Part shown: positions 42,456-50,636 of the stretch, piece by piece
Layout: every line of letters begins with the position of its first letter
Numbering within the stretch: the first letter of the stretch is position 1
DNA from: Actinomycetales bacterium
Lineage (GTDB): Bacteria > Actinomycetota > Actinomycetes > S36-B12
Direction of reading: 5' to 3'
DNA length: 64,000 nt
NCBI GenBank assembly: GCA_016125355.1
Contig: WGLX01000012.1
Span: 185,370-249,369 of the forward strand
Program-made: the position numbers and the translations under genes
The notes under the pieces: generated by a model
Told to the model about the DNA's origin: nothing
Database searches by the model: none
What the model saw: the letters and a program-made list of their open reading frames with translations, nothing else

Positions 42456-42779
42456 ATGACAGCAATGGCAGCGCCCCTACCCGCAGAGAACCTGGACGCC
42501 TGGCGTTCCTGGATGCTCGAGCTCAAAGGCCCACGCTCAGACGAGTTCCAGGCCTCGAACGATCGGCACGGCATCACGCGACACAGTGCGTGGCTCCAGC
42601 AGAATCCCGATGGCAGCTACGTGGTCATCGTGCTTCACGACGGACCGGGCGGAGACACATACATGAAGAACATGGCCGAATCGCAGGATCCCTTCGACCA
42701 GTGGTTCGCCAGGACGGTGGCCGAGGTCCACGCCATGGACATGTCCGTGCCGCCACCGCATGCGGAGTCTGTGCTCTAG
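42456..42779 (+). CDS. Hypothetical protein (107 aa)
   Basis: 107 residues, soluble. The pattern LDAWRSWMLELKGPRSDEFQ, HGITRHSAWLQQNPDGSYVV and then DPFDQWFARTVAEVH resembles a small dimeric alpha/beta-barrel domain, but I cannot name the family. ATG 42456 or 42465 could start it. The 87-bp gap upstream shows nothing clear. A strong hairpin follows. Confidence 0.75.
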   Translation: MTAMAAPLPAENLDAWRSWMLELKGPRSDEFQASNDRHGITRHSAWLQQNPDGSYVVIVLHDGPGGDTYMKNMAESQDPFDQWFARTVAEVHAMDMSVPPPHAESVL

Positions 42780-42792
42780 CCCGACACGACGA

Positions 42793-42827
42793 GACGACCC
42801 CCGCCCACATGGGACGGGGGTCGTCTT
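42793..42827. terminator. Hairpin terminator between convergent genes
   Basis: 12-bp arms (AGACGACCCCCG at 42793-42804 and its complement at 42816-42827), with an extra inner CCCA/TGGG stem. It lies between genes ending at 42779 and 42837 and is followed by TCCTT on the plus strand. Confidence 0.75.
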
Positions 42828-42836
42828 CCTTCCGGG

Positions 42837-43055
42837 CTACTCCGTCGAACCGGAATCCAGCTCCCGGTCCGAGCGGCGCTGGGCGACCAGCGCCCCGACC
42901 AGTCCGGCCACCCCGAGCCCGACGAGCAGGAGGGGGAAGGCCAGCCGGCCGTCCAGCCGGTAGTCCGTGATGGCGCCTGCGAGATAGGCCACCGCGAAGG
43001 CGACCACGAGCAGGCCGGACAGGAGCGAGAACACATCAAGGGAATGCTTACGCAC
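42837..43055 (-). CDS. Small two-helix membrane protein
   Basis: 72 residues with two hydrophobic helices (LLSGLLVVAFAVAYLAGAI and AFPLLLVGLGVAGLVGALVA) and a charged C-terminus (RRSDRELDSGSTE). GTG start. It overlaps the end of the PspC gene by 8 bp on the same strand and is likely translated with it. No family assigned. Confidence 0.75.
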   Translation of the reverse strand: MRKHSLDVFSLLSGLLVVAFAVAYLAGAITDYRLDGRLAFPLLLVGLGVAGLVGALVAQRRSDRELDSGSTE

Positions 43056-44349
43056 GGGACACCTCCACGGCTCCGACGTTGGTGTGCAGGGTGAGATCGA
43101 GCACTGGGCCGTCTGTCGGCCCTCCGGGCAGGACGCCCTCGAACGACGGGCTCGGGTCGTTGGACCGGGAGACCCCGTCGATCCGCAGCTCGCCGAGTTG
43201 GGTGTCGGCGTTCACGATGACGCGGACGTCATCGGGGACGGTGACGATCAGCTCGCCGAGACCCACGGTCGCATCGACGGGGACCGTCGTGACGCCCGCG
43301 GGGATGTTCAGGTCGGTCAGGTCGATGCGCAGCGAGCCGATGCCCAGCTCGTAGGGCTTGCTGGCGGCGAGCACACTCGTCGGGTTCTCGAACTGCTCCC
43401 CGATGCCCGCCTGGATGTTGGGCCGGAAGGTGCCGTCGAAGTTCGCCGGCACGTACGAGGCGATCATCGTGACGAAGAGCGTCGGGATGGCGAACCAGAG
43501 CAGCCAGCGAGCCCGACCGATCCAGGCGCCCACCAGGATGCCCGCCCCGAGGATGAGCAGGGCGACGCCGGGGATGACGACCGGTGCGAGGTCCACCACG
43601 CCCAGCACCTCGAGGGAGACGAGGAGGCCGGTGACCACGACGGCCAGGCTGAGAGTGGCCAGCCCGAGGTAGCTGCGGGGCCGCGGCGCGGGCGGCGGGA
43701 CCGGCGTCGTCGCCGTGGGCGTGTAGCCGGGGTAGTACCCGGAACCCCCGTACGCGTAGGCCGTGGGCGGAGCCGGCGGCGCGGGGGGCGCCGACGTGGT
43801 ACCCGCCTCGGCCGTCGACTGCAGGCGCTGATCGCCGGTCGAGGCCTGGGGCGCCGGCTCTCCGGGGGCCATCGGCGCGAAGGCCGGCATCGCCGTCGCC
43901 GGGCGCGTGGCCAGGTACAGCACGAGTGCGCCCACCGCGAGGAGCAGCAGGAACGAGCCGAAGCCGCCCCAGTTGCCGAAGGTCGAGCCGACGATGCCGG
44001 AGAAGATGATCACGCCGACCACGATCGCCACCACGATCAGCACGGTGCGGGTCGTGCTGCCCGGGCGCTGCGAGCGGGCGATGAAGCGCTCGGCCTCGCT
44101 CTGCGGTGCGTCGTCCTCGGGGATGAACAGCCAGCCCAGGACGTACAGGAGCAGTCCGCTGCCGCCGAAGACGGCCAGCACCACGAGGATGACGCGGACG
44201 ATGACGGGATCGATGCCCAGCCAGCGGGCGAAGCCGCCCGCGACGCCGGCGATGACCCGATCCTGCCGACTGCGGCGCAGCGGCGGACGGTAGCTCGACG
44301 GCGGCGGGGGCGGGGTGCCCGGCTGGGTGTATTCGGTGTTCGTTGTCAT
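43048..44349 (-). CDS. PspC-domain membrane protein with LiaF-like C-terminus
   Basis: 433 residues. After a Pro-rich start, a PspC domain (RVIAGVAGGFARWLGIDPVI, VLYVLGWLFIPEDD) lies at about residues 25-90. Several membrane helices with a Pro/Ala/Thr-rich linker follow. The C-terminal ~120 residues form a beta-rich domain (YELGIGSLRIDLTDLNIPAG, VGLGELIVTVPDDVRV) like the LiaF/DUF4097-type sensor region. Such proteins monitor envelope stress with NarL-type systems. ATG 44349 has GGAGG upstream; a longer reading to 44751 is rejected. A PspC-type kinase is encoded 5 kb away. Confidence 0.88.
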   Translation of the reverse strand: MTTNTEYTQPGTPPPPPSSYRPPLRRSRQDRVIAGVAGGFARWLGIDPVIVRVILVVLAVFGGSGLLLYVLGWLFIPEDDAPQSEAERFIARSQRPGSTTRTVLIVVAIVVGVIIFSGIVGSTFGNWGGFGSFLLLLAVGALVLYLATRPATAMPAFAPMAPGEPAPQASTGDQRLQSTAEAGTTSAPPAPPAPPTAYAYGGSGYYPGYTPTATTPVPPPAPRPRSYLGLATLSLAVVVTGLLVSLEVLGVVDLAPVVIPGVALLILGAGILVGAWIGRARWLLWFAIPTLFVTMIASYVPANFDGTFRPNIQAGIGEQFENPTSVLAASKPYELGIGSLRIDLTDLNIPAGVTTVPVDATVGLGELIVTVPDDVRVIVNADTQLGELRIDGVSRSNDPSPSFEGVLPGGPTDGPVLDLTLHTNVGAVEVSRA

Positions 44350-44364
44350 GCCTCCACGGTCCTC

Positions 44365-44412
44365 CCGAGGGCACCCTCGGCACATCGGGGATGCACCCTG
44401 ATTCAACCCTGA
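44365..44412. promoter_or_regulatory. Palindrome and phased ACCCTGA repeats in a divergent promoter
   Basis: CCGAGGGCACCCTCGG (44365-44380) is a palindrome 16 bp upstream of the PspC gene start. ACCCTGA repeats begin at 44395 and 44406, 11 bp apart; an ACCCTCG at 44373 is in phase with them (22 bp). The cluster lies between the PspC gene and the secreted repeat protein. It may bind an envelope-stress regulator; this is inference. Confidence 0.4.
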
Positions 44413-44548
44413 ATTGCGTCCCTGATGCCGATCTCCGCGTTTGTAAGCGTTCGGTCTCTTACCTGGCCCTGACGCCGACCCCATCGTCCGCGAAAACGGA
44501 CCCCGCAGTGTCTCCCTCGTCAGGTACCGCTCCACGAGAGGAAGAACG

Positions 44549-45286
44549 ATGAACATCACCAAGAAGGCCAGGGCCGGCATCGTCGCGGGAACGGCCGTCG
44601 CGGCGGCAGCGGCCGTGGTGGCGCTCCTCGGCACCACATCCGCCAACGCCGCCGACACCACGCCGGCGCCGAGCAGCAGCTCGTCCACGCAGGTCGCGCC
44701 ACCGGCGAGTCGTCCGATGGAGGAGGCGCTTACGGGCGACACGGCGGCCAAGGTGCAGGCGGCCGTCGAGGCGGCCTACCCGGACGCGACGATCGACCGC
44801 ATGGAGACCGACGCCGACGGCCAGGGCGTGTACGAGGCGCACGTCACGAAGGCCGACGGCACCCACGCGCTGATCCTGCTCGACGCCAGCTTCGCGATCA
44901 CCGACGAGTTCACCGGCGGCCCGGGTGGTCCGGGTGGTCCGGGCGGACCGGGGATGCCCGGTGGGCCGGGTGGCCAGCGCTCCGATGAGTCGCCGCTGTC
45001 GGGCGACACGGCGGCCAAGGTGCAGGCAGCCGTCGAGGCGACGTACCCGGACGCGACGATCGACCGCATGGAGACCGACGCCGACGGCCAGGGCGTGTAC
45101 GAGGCGCACATCACGAAGGCCGACGGCTCGCACGCGACGGTCTATGTCGATGACGCGTTCGCCATCACCGGCGAGGACTCCGGACCGATGGGTCCCGGCG
45201 GTCCGGGTGGTCCGGGCGGTCCGGGTGGTCATGGTGGTCCGGCCGGTAGTGGGGGATCGAGCGCGACGGACCAGCCGTCCGCCTGA
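44549..45286 (+). CDS. Secreted protein with duplicated PepSY-like domain and Gly-Gly-Pro linkers
   Basis: 245 residues. A signal peptide ends at SANAADT. Two near-identical ~60-residue domains follow (each with DTAAKVQAAVEAxYPDATID and ETDADGQGVYEAH), resembling PepSY inhibitory/sensor domains. The first is followed by a GGPGGPGGPG linker; the second ends in another Gly-Pro tract and Ser/Thr tail. It is probably an extracytoplasmic modulator. ATG with AGAGGAAG upstream. A GTAAG/CTTAC inverted repeat lies about 90-105 bp upstream. Confidence 0.83.
   Translation: MNITKKARAGIVAGTAVAAAAAVVALLGTTSANAADTTPAPSSSSSTQVAPPASRPMEEALTGDTAAKVQAAVEAAYPDATIDRMETDADGQGVYEAHVTKADGTHALILLDASFAITDEFTGGPGGPGGPGGPGMPGGPGGQRSDESPLSGDTAAKVQAAVEATYPDATIDRMETDADGQGVYEAHITKADGSHATVYVDDAFAITGEDSGPMGPGGPGGPGGPGGHGGPAGSGGSSATDQPSA
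44734..45137 (+). repeat. Recent in-frame tandem duplication inside the secreted protein gene
   Basis: The segment from 44734 to about 44870 recurs at 45001 to about 45137, offset 267 bp (89 codons). I count only about seven mismatches across ~137 bp, several of them synonymous. The near identity at nucleotide level shows recent duplication or gene conversion. Confidence 0.9.
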
Positions 45287-45296
45287 CCTCACGCCT

Positions 45297-45359
45297 CGTC
45301 GAACGGCCCGTTGGCGCCCCTGTCCAGCTGGATATCGGCCGCCAGCGGGCCGTTCGACG
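45297..45359. terminator. Long hairpin between tandem genes
   Basis: 20-bp arms (45297-45316 and 45340-45359, with one G-U pair) and a 23-nt loop. It lies between the secreted protein (ending 45286) and the ABC permease (starting 45417). It would end upstream transcription before the exporter operon. Confidence 0.65.
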
Positions 45360-45416
45360 TGAGTGGAAGAATTCAACAACGGTTGACTTCTGCTGCCACG
45401 GGGCTAGCGTCGAGGC

Positions 45417-46466
45417 ATGCGCGCGATGATCCTCAAGGAGTTCCGGGAGCTGCGTCGGGACCGGCGTACGCTGGCCATGCTCGTCGTGATGCCGATCATG
45501 CTGCTGATCATCTTCGGCTACGCGGCCAACTTCAATGTCACGTCCATCCGCACCGCGGTGGTGGGCGCCCAGGCCGAGGCGGTCGCGGCGCAGCTGCCCG
45601 ACGTCTTCGACGTGACCGTCATCTCCACAACGGACACGCAGGCCGACGTGGAGTCGATGATCCAGGACAACGAGGTCGACGTCGGCATCGTGGCGGACAG
45701 CCTGCCGGCGCTCGCCCTCGTGGACGGGTCGTCCCTCTTCACGGCGCAGTCCGCGGTGAGCATCCTCAACAAGTTCGGTGACAAGGTCACCGTCCAGGTG
45801 CTCTACAACCCCGATCTCGACACCGCGTGGGTCATGGTCCCGGCGATCATCGGGCTCATCCTGACCTTCATCGGGACGATCATCACCAGCATCGGCATGG
45901 TGCGCGAGCGCGAGACGGGGACGCTCGAGCAGCTCGCCGTCATGCCGATCAAGCCATCGGCCGTGATCCTGGGGAAGATCACCCCCTACTTCATCCTCGC
46001 CGCCATCGACATGGCCATCGTGACCTTGCTCGGCATGTGGCTCTTCGGTGTGCCCTTCAACGGCAGCCCGTGGCTGTTCGCCGTGGCGGCGGCGGAGTTC
46101 CTGTTCGTGGTCCTCGGGCTCGGCGTCTTCATCTCGACGATCTCGCAGACCGCGGGGCAGGCCATCCAGACGGCCTTCTTCTTCCTGCTGCCGCAGATCC
46201 TGCTGAGCGGCATGATCTTCCCGCTCGAAGCGATCCCGTGGGCCGTGCGGTGGATCAGCTATCTCCTGCCGCTCACCTACTTCACGATCATCTCGCAGGG
46301 CATCATGCTGCGCGGCGCCGGCATCGACACGCTGTGGCCGGCCTTCCTCGTGCTCGCCGTCATGGCCGTGATCGTCTTCACCGGCGCCATCCTCCGGTAC
46401 CGCCGCAACCTCGCCCCCGGGCGCCGCCGCATGCAGCGCGCCGACAAGGAGGAGGTCTCCGCCTGA
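45417..46466 (+). CDS. ABC-2 type transporter permease
   Basis: 349 residues. TM1 is at about residues 17-37, a ~120-residue extracytoplasmic loop follows, then five helices in the C-terminal half. IGMVRERETGTLEQLAVMPIKPSAVILGK is the ABC-2 family signature, as in YhhJ/YbhR/YbhS. It forms the membrane part of an exporter with the two ATPases that follow. As the only permease in the operon, it probably acts as a homodimer. Its stop overlaps the next start by one base. Confidence 0.92.
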   Translation: MRAMILKEFRELRRDRRTLAMLVVMPIMLLIIFGYAANFNVTSIRTAVVGAQAEAVAAQLPDVFDVTVISTTDTQADVESMIQDNEVDVGIVADSLPALALVDGSSLFTAQSAVSILNKFGDKVTVQVLYNPDLDTAWVMVPAIIGLILTFIGTIITSIGMVRERETGTLEQLAVMPIKPSAVILGKITPYFILAAIDMAIVTLLGMWLFGVPFNGSPWLFAVAAAEFLFVVLGLGVFISTISQTAGQAIQTAFFFLLPQILLSGMIFPLEAIPWAVRWISYLLPLTYFTIISQGIMLRGAGIDTLWPAFLVLAVMAVIVFTGAILRYRRNLAPGRRRMQRADKEEVSA

Positions 46467-47293
46467 TGGCCGATGTCTTCGGGGTGTTCGACGCCACCGC
46501 GCGGTTCGGTGACGTGACCGCGCTGGACGACGTGACGCTCTCCGTGCCCGCCGGGCAGGTGACCATGGTGGTGGGTGGTGACGGCGCCGGGAAGACCACG
46601 CTGCTGCGGGCACTGGTGGGCGAGATCGTCCTGGCGGCGGGCTCGGTGGTCGCCCCGCCGGAGGCTGAGGTCGGCTACCTGCCCGCGTCCTCGGGAAGCT
46701 GGAAGGACCTCACCGTGCAGGAGAACGTCGGCTTCGTGGGCTCCGTCTACGGCCTTGACGCGGCCACCCTGACCTCCCGAGGGGACCGGCTGCTCGAGCG
46801 CGCCGCCCTCTCGGACGTACGCGATCGGGTGGCGCGCGACCTCTCCGGCGGGATGCGCCGAAAGCTGGGCTTCGTGATGGCCAGCCTGCACGGGCCCACG
46901 CTGCTGGTGCTCGACGAGCCCAGCACGGGCGTCGACCCGGTCAGTCGCGTGGAGCTGTGGCGGCTGATCTCGGAGGCCGCCGCGTCCGGCACCGCCGTTC
47001 TCATGTCGACGACCTACCTCGACGAGGCCGAGCGCGCGGCGAACCTGCTCGTGCTGCACCGGGGCCGCACGCTGCTGGCCGGCACTCCGGACGAGGTGCT
47101 GGCGGCGGCACCTGGCACGGTGACCGTCATCGACACACCGATCCGGCCGCAGTTCGCATGGCGCCGGGGTCGCCGGTTCCACGAGTGGTGGCCGCCGGGC
47201 GAGCGCCCCGATGCCGGCGAGGTCATCGTTCCTGACATGGAGGACACGGTGGTCGCGTCGTCGCTCGCCTCGGGCCAGGAGGTGGCGTCATGA
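46466..47293 (+). CDS. ABC transporter ATP-binding protein (first of two)
   Basis: 275 residues. Walker A GGDGAGKTT, a signature LSGGMRRKLGF, Walker B LLVLDEPSTGVD and the switch-His region replaced by STTYLDEAE. The C-terminal ~60 residues contain an unusual RRGRRFHEWWPPGERPDAGE segment. Together with the next gene it mirrors the tandem ATPase YbhF of E. coli split into two proteins. It overlaps both neighbours. Confidence 0.9.
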   Translation: MADVFGVFDATARFGDVTALDDVTLSVPAGQVTMVVGGDGAGKTTLLRALVGEIVLAAGSVVAPPEAEVGYLPASSGSWKDLTVQENVGFVGSVYGLDAATLTSRGDRLLERAALSDVRDRVARDLSGGMRRKLGFVMASLHGPTLLVLDEPSTGVDPVSRVELWRLISEAAASGTAVLMSTTYLDEAERAANLLVLHRGRTLLAGTPDEVLAAAPGTVTVIDTPIRPQFAWRRGRRFHEWWPPGERPDAGEVIVPDMEDTVVASSLASGQEVAS

Positions 47294-48162
47294 GCGGTCC
47301 ACTCGTCGCGGCCTTCGACGTCACCCGGCGCTTCGGCCACTTCACGGCTGTTGACGGTGTGAGCATGGAGGTGAATCCGGGTGAGGTCGTCGGACTGCTC
47401 GGCGCCAACGGCGCAGGCAAGACGACGCTCATGCGGCTGCTGCTCGGCCTGCTCGCACCGACCGAAGGAGACACCCGCCTGATGGGCGGCGTGCCCGACC
47501 GTGAGACCCGCGCGAAGGTCGGCTACGTGCCGCAGGGCCTCGGTCTCTACGCCGACCTCACCGTCACCGAGAACCTCGCCTTCATGGCTGGCGCCTACGG
47601 GGTTCCGCCCGCGAAGGTCCCCGTGGAGCTGGCCGCGTACGCCGATGCGCTGGTGGGGGCCATCCCGCTCGGCGCCCAGCGTCGGCTCGCCTTCACGTGC
47701 GCGCTTCAGCACGATCCGCCGCTCCTGATGCTCGACGAGCCGACGTCCGGGGTGGAGGCGCTGGCCCGGGCCGAACTGTGGGACACGGTGCATGCCCAGG
47801 CCGCGCAGGGGGTCGGCGTGCTCGTCACGACCCACTACATGCAGGAGGCCCAGCAGTGCGACCGCCTGCTCCTCATGTCGGATTCGCGCTTGGTCGGCTC
47901 GGGCAGTGAGCAGGACGTCATCGGCGACACGACGGCCGTCGAGGTGGTGTGCGATGACTGGGCGGGCGCCTTTGCCGCTCTCGAGGCGGCGGGGGAGGCC
48001 GTCACCCTTGCCGGCCGATCGGTGCGCGTGGCCGACGGCGATCCCGATGCGATCCGCCGAGCGCTTGAGATGGCCGGCGTCGATCCGGAGGTGCGCGCGG
48101 TGCCCGCGACGTTGGAGGAGCGCATGACGGTGCTCGCTCGCTCCGCGGCGACGTCACGGTGA
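47290..48162 (+). CDS. ABC transporter ATP-binding protein (second, with degenerate signature)
   Basis: 290 residues. Walker A is intact (GANGAGKTT) and Walker B is LLMLDEPTSGVE, with Glu in place of the usual D-loop Asp. The signature LSGGQ is replaced by PLGAQRR, while His in TTHYMQEA is kept. It probably forms a heterodimer with the preceding ATPase, with one strong and one weak ATP site. It overlaps the preceding gene and the TetR gene by four bases each. Confidence 0.88.
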   Translation: MSGPLVAAFDVTRRFGHFTAVDGVSMEVNPGEVVGLLGANGAGKTTLMRLLLGLLAPTEGDTRLMGGVPDRETRAKVGYVPQGLGLYADLTVTENLAFMAGAYGVPPAKVPVELAAYADALVGAIPLGAQRRLAFTCALQHDPPLLMLDEPTSGVEALARAELWDTVHAQAAQGVGVLVTTHYMQEAQQCDRLLLMSDSRLVGSGSEQDVIGDTTAVEVVCDDWAGAFAALEAAGEAVTLAGRSVRVADGDPDAIRRALEMAGVDPEVRAVPATLEERMTVLARSAATSR

Positions 48163-48749
48163 CGGCGAAGCCGCGCGGACGTCGGCCGGGCAGCAATGAC
48201 ACGGCGGACCAGATCCTGGCGGCGGCACGGGAGCTGTTCGCTGAGCGCGGCTACGCCCGGACGACCATCCGCGCGATCGCCGCCCAGGCCAATGTCGATC
48301 CGGCCCTGGTGCACCACTACTTCGGCACGAAGGACGCCTTGTTCGACGCGGCGGTGCAGATGCCGGTGGACCCGCGCCAGGTGATGTCCGGGCTGCCCGA
48401 CGATCCCCGAGCGATCGGCCCGGAGCTGGTGCGGCGGGTGCTCGGTGTGTGGGATCGACCCGAGATGCAGGAGCGACTGCGCGGGATGATCGGCAGCGCC
48501 CTGACCCACGAGGGCGCAGCGGAGACGCTGCGCGAGATGCTCACCCGCGGGCTGCTCCCGGTGTTGCGCGACCTCGCTCTCGACGACGACAGGCGCGACT
48601 GGCGCGCCGAACTGGTCGCCGCGCAGATGGCGGGGCTGATCGTCGGCCGGTACGTCGTCGGACTGCCCCGGCTCAGGCGCGCGTCCTCGGCCGATCTGGT
48701 GGCGTCGGTCGGACCGGTGGTCTCGCACTACCTGACCGGCCGCCTCTGA
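48159..48749 (+). CDS. TetR-family regulator of the ABC exporter operon
   Basis: 196 residues. The HTH reads TTIRAIAAQANVDPALVHHYFGTK, followed by a C-terminal domain of the kind found beside drug exporters. GTG start overlaps the second ATPase stop. The gene order permease-ATPase-ATPase-TetR recalls the E. coli ybh operon, which is controlled by the TetR protein CecR. Likely a repressor responding to the exported compound (inference). Confidence 0.92.
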   Translation: MTAKPRGRRPGSNDTADQILAAARELFAERGYARTTIRAIAAQANVDPALVHHYFGTKDALFDAAVQMPVDPRQVMSGLPDDPRAIGPELVRRVLGVWDRPEMQERLRGMIGSALTHEGAAETLREMLTRGLLPVLRDLALDDDRRDWRAELVAAQMAGLIVGRYVVGLPRLRRASSADLVASVGPVVSHYLTGRL

Positions 48750-48813
48750 CGCCGACTGCTACGCCATTCGTCGCAAACCCTGCCCGTTGTGACGATTCAC
48801 GTAGCAGTCGGCG
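48750..48813. terminator. Hairpin between convergent TetR and DUF1801 genes
   Basis: 14-bp outer arms (48750-48763 and 48800-48813) with further inner pairing (TCGTC/GACGA). It lies between genes ending at 48749 and 48823. Confidence 0.65.
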
Positions 48814-48822
48814 GGTGAGGGC

Positions 48823-49269
48823 CTAGGAGACGGCCTTCTTCACCAGGGCGGTGATCTGCTTGGCGACCGCCGGGGTGACCTTGGTGATGGCGAAGGACGT
48901 CGCCCACATCGCGCCGTCGTCGAGTGCGGCGGCGTCCTGGAAGCCGAGCGTGTTGTAGCGGGCCTTGAACTTGCCGCCGTCCTGGAAGAAGCAGACGACC
49001 TTGCCGTCCTTGGCATAGGCCGGCATGCCGTACCAGGTGCGAGGAGCCAGCTCGGGGGCGGCCTTCAGGACGAGCTCGTGGACCGCCTCGGCGACCGCGC
49101 GGTCGGCGTCGTTCATCGCGGCGATCTTGGCGAGCACCTCGGCGAGGTCCTCCTCCGGAGTGGTCTTGCCCTTGCTGCGCTTGCGGCGCTCGGCGAGGGC
49201 CTCCTTCATCGCCGCCTTCTCCTCGGCGCTGAGGCCGTTGTCGGCTGCCTGCTTCTTCGTCGTGGCCAC
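48823..49269 (-). CDS. DUF1801-family protein
   Basis: 148 residues. A Lys/Glu/Ala-rich helical N-terminus precedes a DUF1801 domain with APRTWYGMPAYAKDGKVVCF and FKARYNTLGFQDAA, ending in a Lys-rich helix. Members have been called iron-chaperone-like, but activity is unproven. GTG 49269 is chosen because the ATG at 49299 lies inside a long inverted repeat. Confidence 0.8.
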   Translation of the reverse strand: MATTKKQAADNGLSAEEKAAMKEALAERRKRSKGKTTPEEDLAEVLAKIAAMNDADRAVAEAVHELVLKAAPELAPRTWYGMPAYAKDGKVVCFFQDGGKFKARYNTLGFQDAAALDDGAMWATSFAITKVTPAVAKQITALVKKAVS

Positions 49270-49292
49270 GTCCACCACCTCCACCCGTGACC

Positions 49293-49346
49293 TTTCCATA
49301 CGCCAGCGTCACACCGCGAGCGGTTTGTGACGCTGGCGTATGGAAA
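49293..49346. repeat. 21-bp inverted repeat in a divergent intergenic region
   Basis: Perfect 21-bp arms (49293-49313 and 49326-49346) with a 12-nt loop that itself holds a CCG/CGG mini-stem. Unlike the other hairpins here it lies between divergent starts (49269 and 49419), 24 bp upstream of the DUF1801 GTG. It may be an operator, an attenuator-like leader, or a leftover terminator. Confidence 0.75.
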
Positions 49347-49418
49347 CGAGGAGGGTCAGGGGTGGTTCAGGGTCTGTCCCTGATGCCCGACCGGGTGTGC
49401 AGACGAGATGATGGCGAC

Positions 49419-50636
49419 GTGAGCACCGCCTACGCCCCTGTGCGCGCGTCGCGCCCGGTCCACGGCCGGGTGGTGGCGGGCGTGGCCGCCGGGCTGGCCG
49501 GGAACCTCCGGCTGCCGCTCTGGGTCGTGCGGGCCGCCTTCATCGTCCTGGCCTTCGCAGGCATCGGCCTCGTGCTCTATGCCGTCTTCTGGGCCGTGCT
49601 GCCCCTCGACGTGGATCCCGCCGATCCGCAGGCGGCCTCCGCGCGGTCGGCGGACACGCTGCGGCTGTTGGCGCTGGCCGCCCTCGCCGTGGGGCTCGGG
49701 CTGCTGCTCACGGCCGTCGGCGTGAACCTGTTCGGCGGCACGATCGTGCCGTTGATCGTGGCCGTGTTCGGGGCGGCGCTGGTGTGGCGGCAGACCGACG
49801 ACGAGCAGCGTGACGCGTGGGCGGACGCGGCCGGGCAGGCCGCCCGCCGTACGGCGGGCACGGCAGCGACGGCGGGGCGGTGGCGGATCCTCATCGGCAT
49901 CGCGCTCGTGGTGCTCGCGTTGATCGCCCTGCTGGCGAGCCGGACGAATCCGCTCGAGGCACTGCAGGGGCTGGCCATCGCGATGCTGCTGCTCGCCGGG
50001 GTGGCCGTCGTGGCCTTCCCGTGGGTGTACCGCGCCTACCGCGCGCAGTCCGAGCAGCGGCGCGCGCTCATCCGCTCCGAGGAGCGCGCCGAGATCGCCG
50101 CGCACGTGCACGACTCGGTGCTGCAGACGCTGACGCTCATCCAGCGCAACGCCGACGACCCGGCGGAGGTCAACCGCCTGGCACGGACGGAGGAGCGCGC
50201 CCTTCGCTCGTGGCTGTACGCGCCCACGGGCGACCCGGAGCGCTCCTTCGCCGCGGCAATCCAGCGCGAGGCCACGGAGGTGGAGACGTCCTACGACACC
50301 ACCATCGAGGTGGTGACGGTCGGCGACTGCCTGCTGGACGCGGGCCTGGGCGCGACGGTGGCCGCGTCGCGGGAGGCCATGGTCAACGCGGCCAAGCACG
50401 GTGGAGGCCAGATCTCCGTCTATGCCGAGTGCCGCGAGGACCTGGCGGAGGTCTTCGTCCGCGACCGCGGTGACGGCTTCGACCTCGAGCAGATCCCGGA
50501 GGACCGTCACGGGGTGCGGGAGAGCATCATCGGGCGCATGGAGCGCAACGGCGGGTCGGCGACCTTCCGCACCACGCCGACGGCTGGGACCGAGGTGCAC
50601 CTGCGTATGGCGCGCGCGAGCGAGGGGGCGTCATGA
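49419..50636 (+). CDS. PspC-domain sensor histidine kinase (NarL type)
   Basis: 405 residues. The N-terminal PspC domain (VVAGVAAGLAGNLRLPLWVV, VLYAVFWAVLPLD) is followed by about four further membrane helices. HisKA_3 has its His in ERAEIAAHVHDSVLQTLTLI, and the HATPase N-box is REAMVNAAKHGG. The GTG at 49419 is preferred because it places the PspC domain near the N-terminus. It overlaps the response regulator start. It probably senses envelope stress and may act with the PspC/LiaF-like protein at 43048-44349. Confidence 0.92.
   Translation: MSTAYAPVRASRPVHGRVVAGVAAGLAGNLRLPLWVVRAAFIVLAFAGIGLVLYAVFWAVLPLDVDPADPQAASARSADTLRLLALAALAVGLGLLLTAVGVNLFGGTIVPLIVAVFGAALVWRQTDDEQRDAWADAAGQAARRTAGTAATAGRWRILIGIALVVLALIALLASRTNPLEALQGLAIAMLLLAGVAVVAFPWVYRAYRAQSEQRRALIRSEERAEIAAHVHDSVLQTLTLIQRNADDPAEVNRLARTEERALRSWLYAPTGDPERSFAAAIQREATEVETSYDTTIEVVTVGDCLLDAGLGATVAASREAMVNAAKHGGGQISVYAECREDLAEVFVRDRGDGFDLEQIPEDRHGVRESIIGRMERNGGSATFRTTPTAGTEVHLRMARASEGAS

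Noticed and set aside
44920..45250. Short GGTCCGGGTGGTCC-like repeats, considered as a CRISPR or tandem repeat array
   Set aside because: They encode Gly-Gly-Pro linkers in frame, without spacers of constant length.
49269..49299. ATG 49299 as the DUF1801 start
   Set aside because: It lies within the left arm of a 21-bp inverted repeat, and the added residues do not belong to the family; GTG 49269 fits better.
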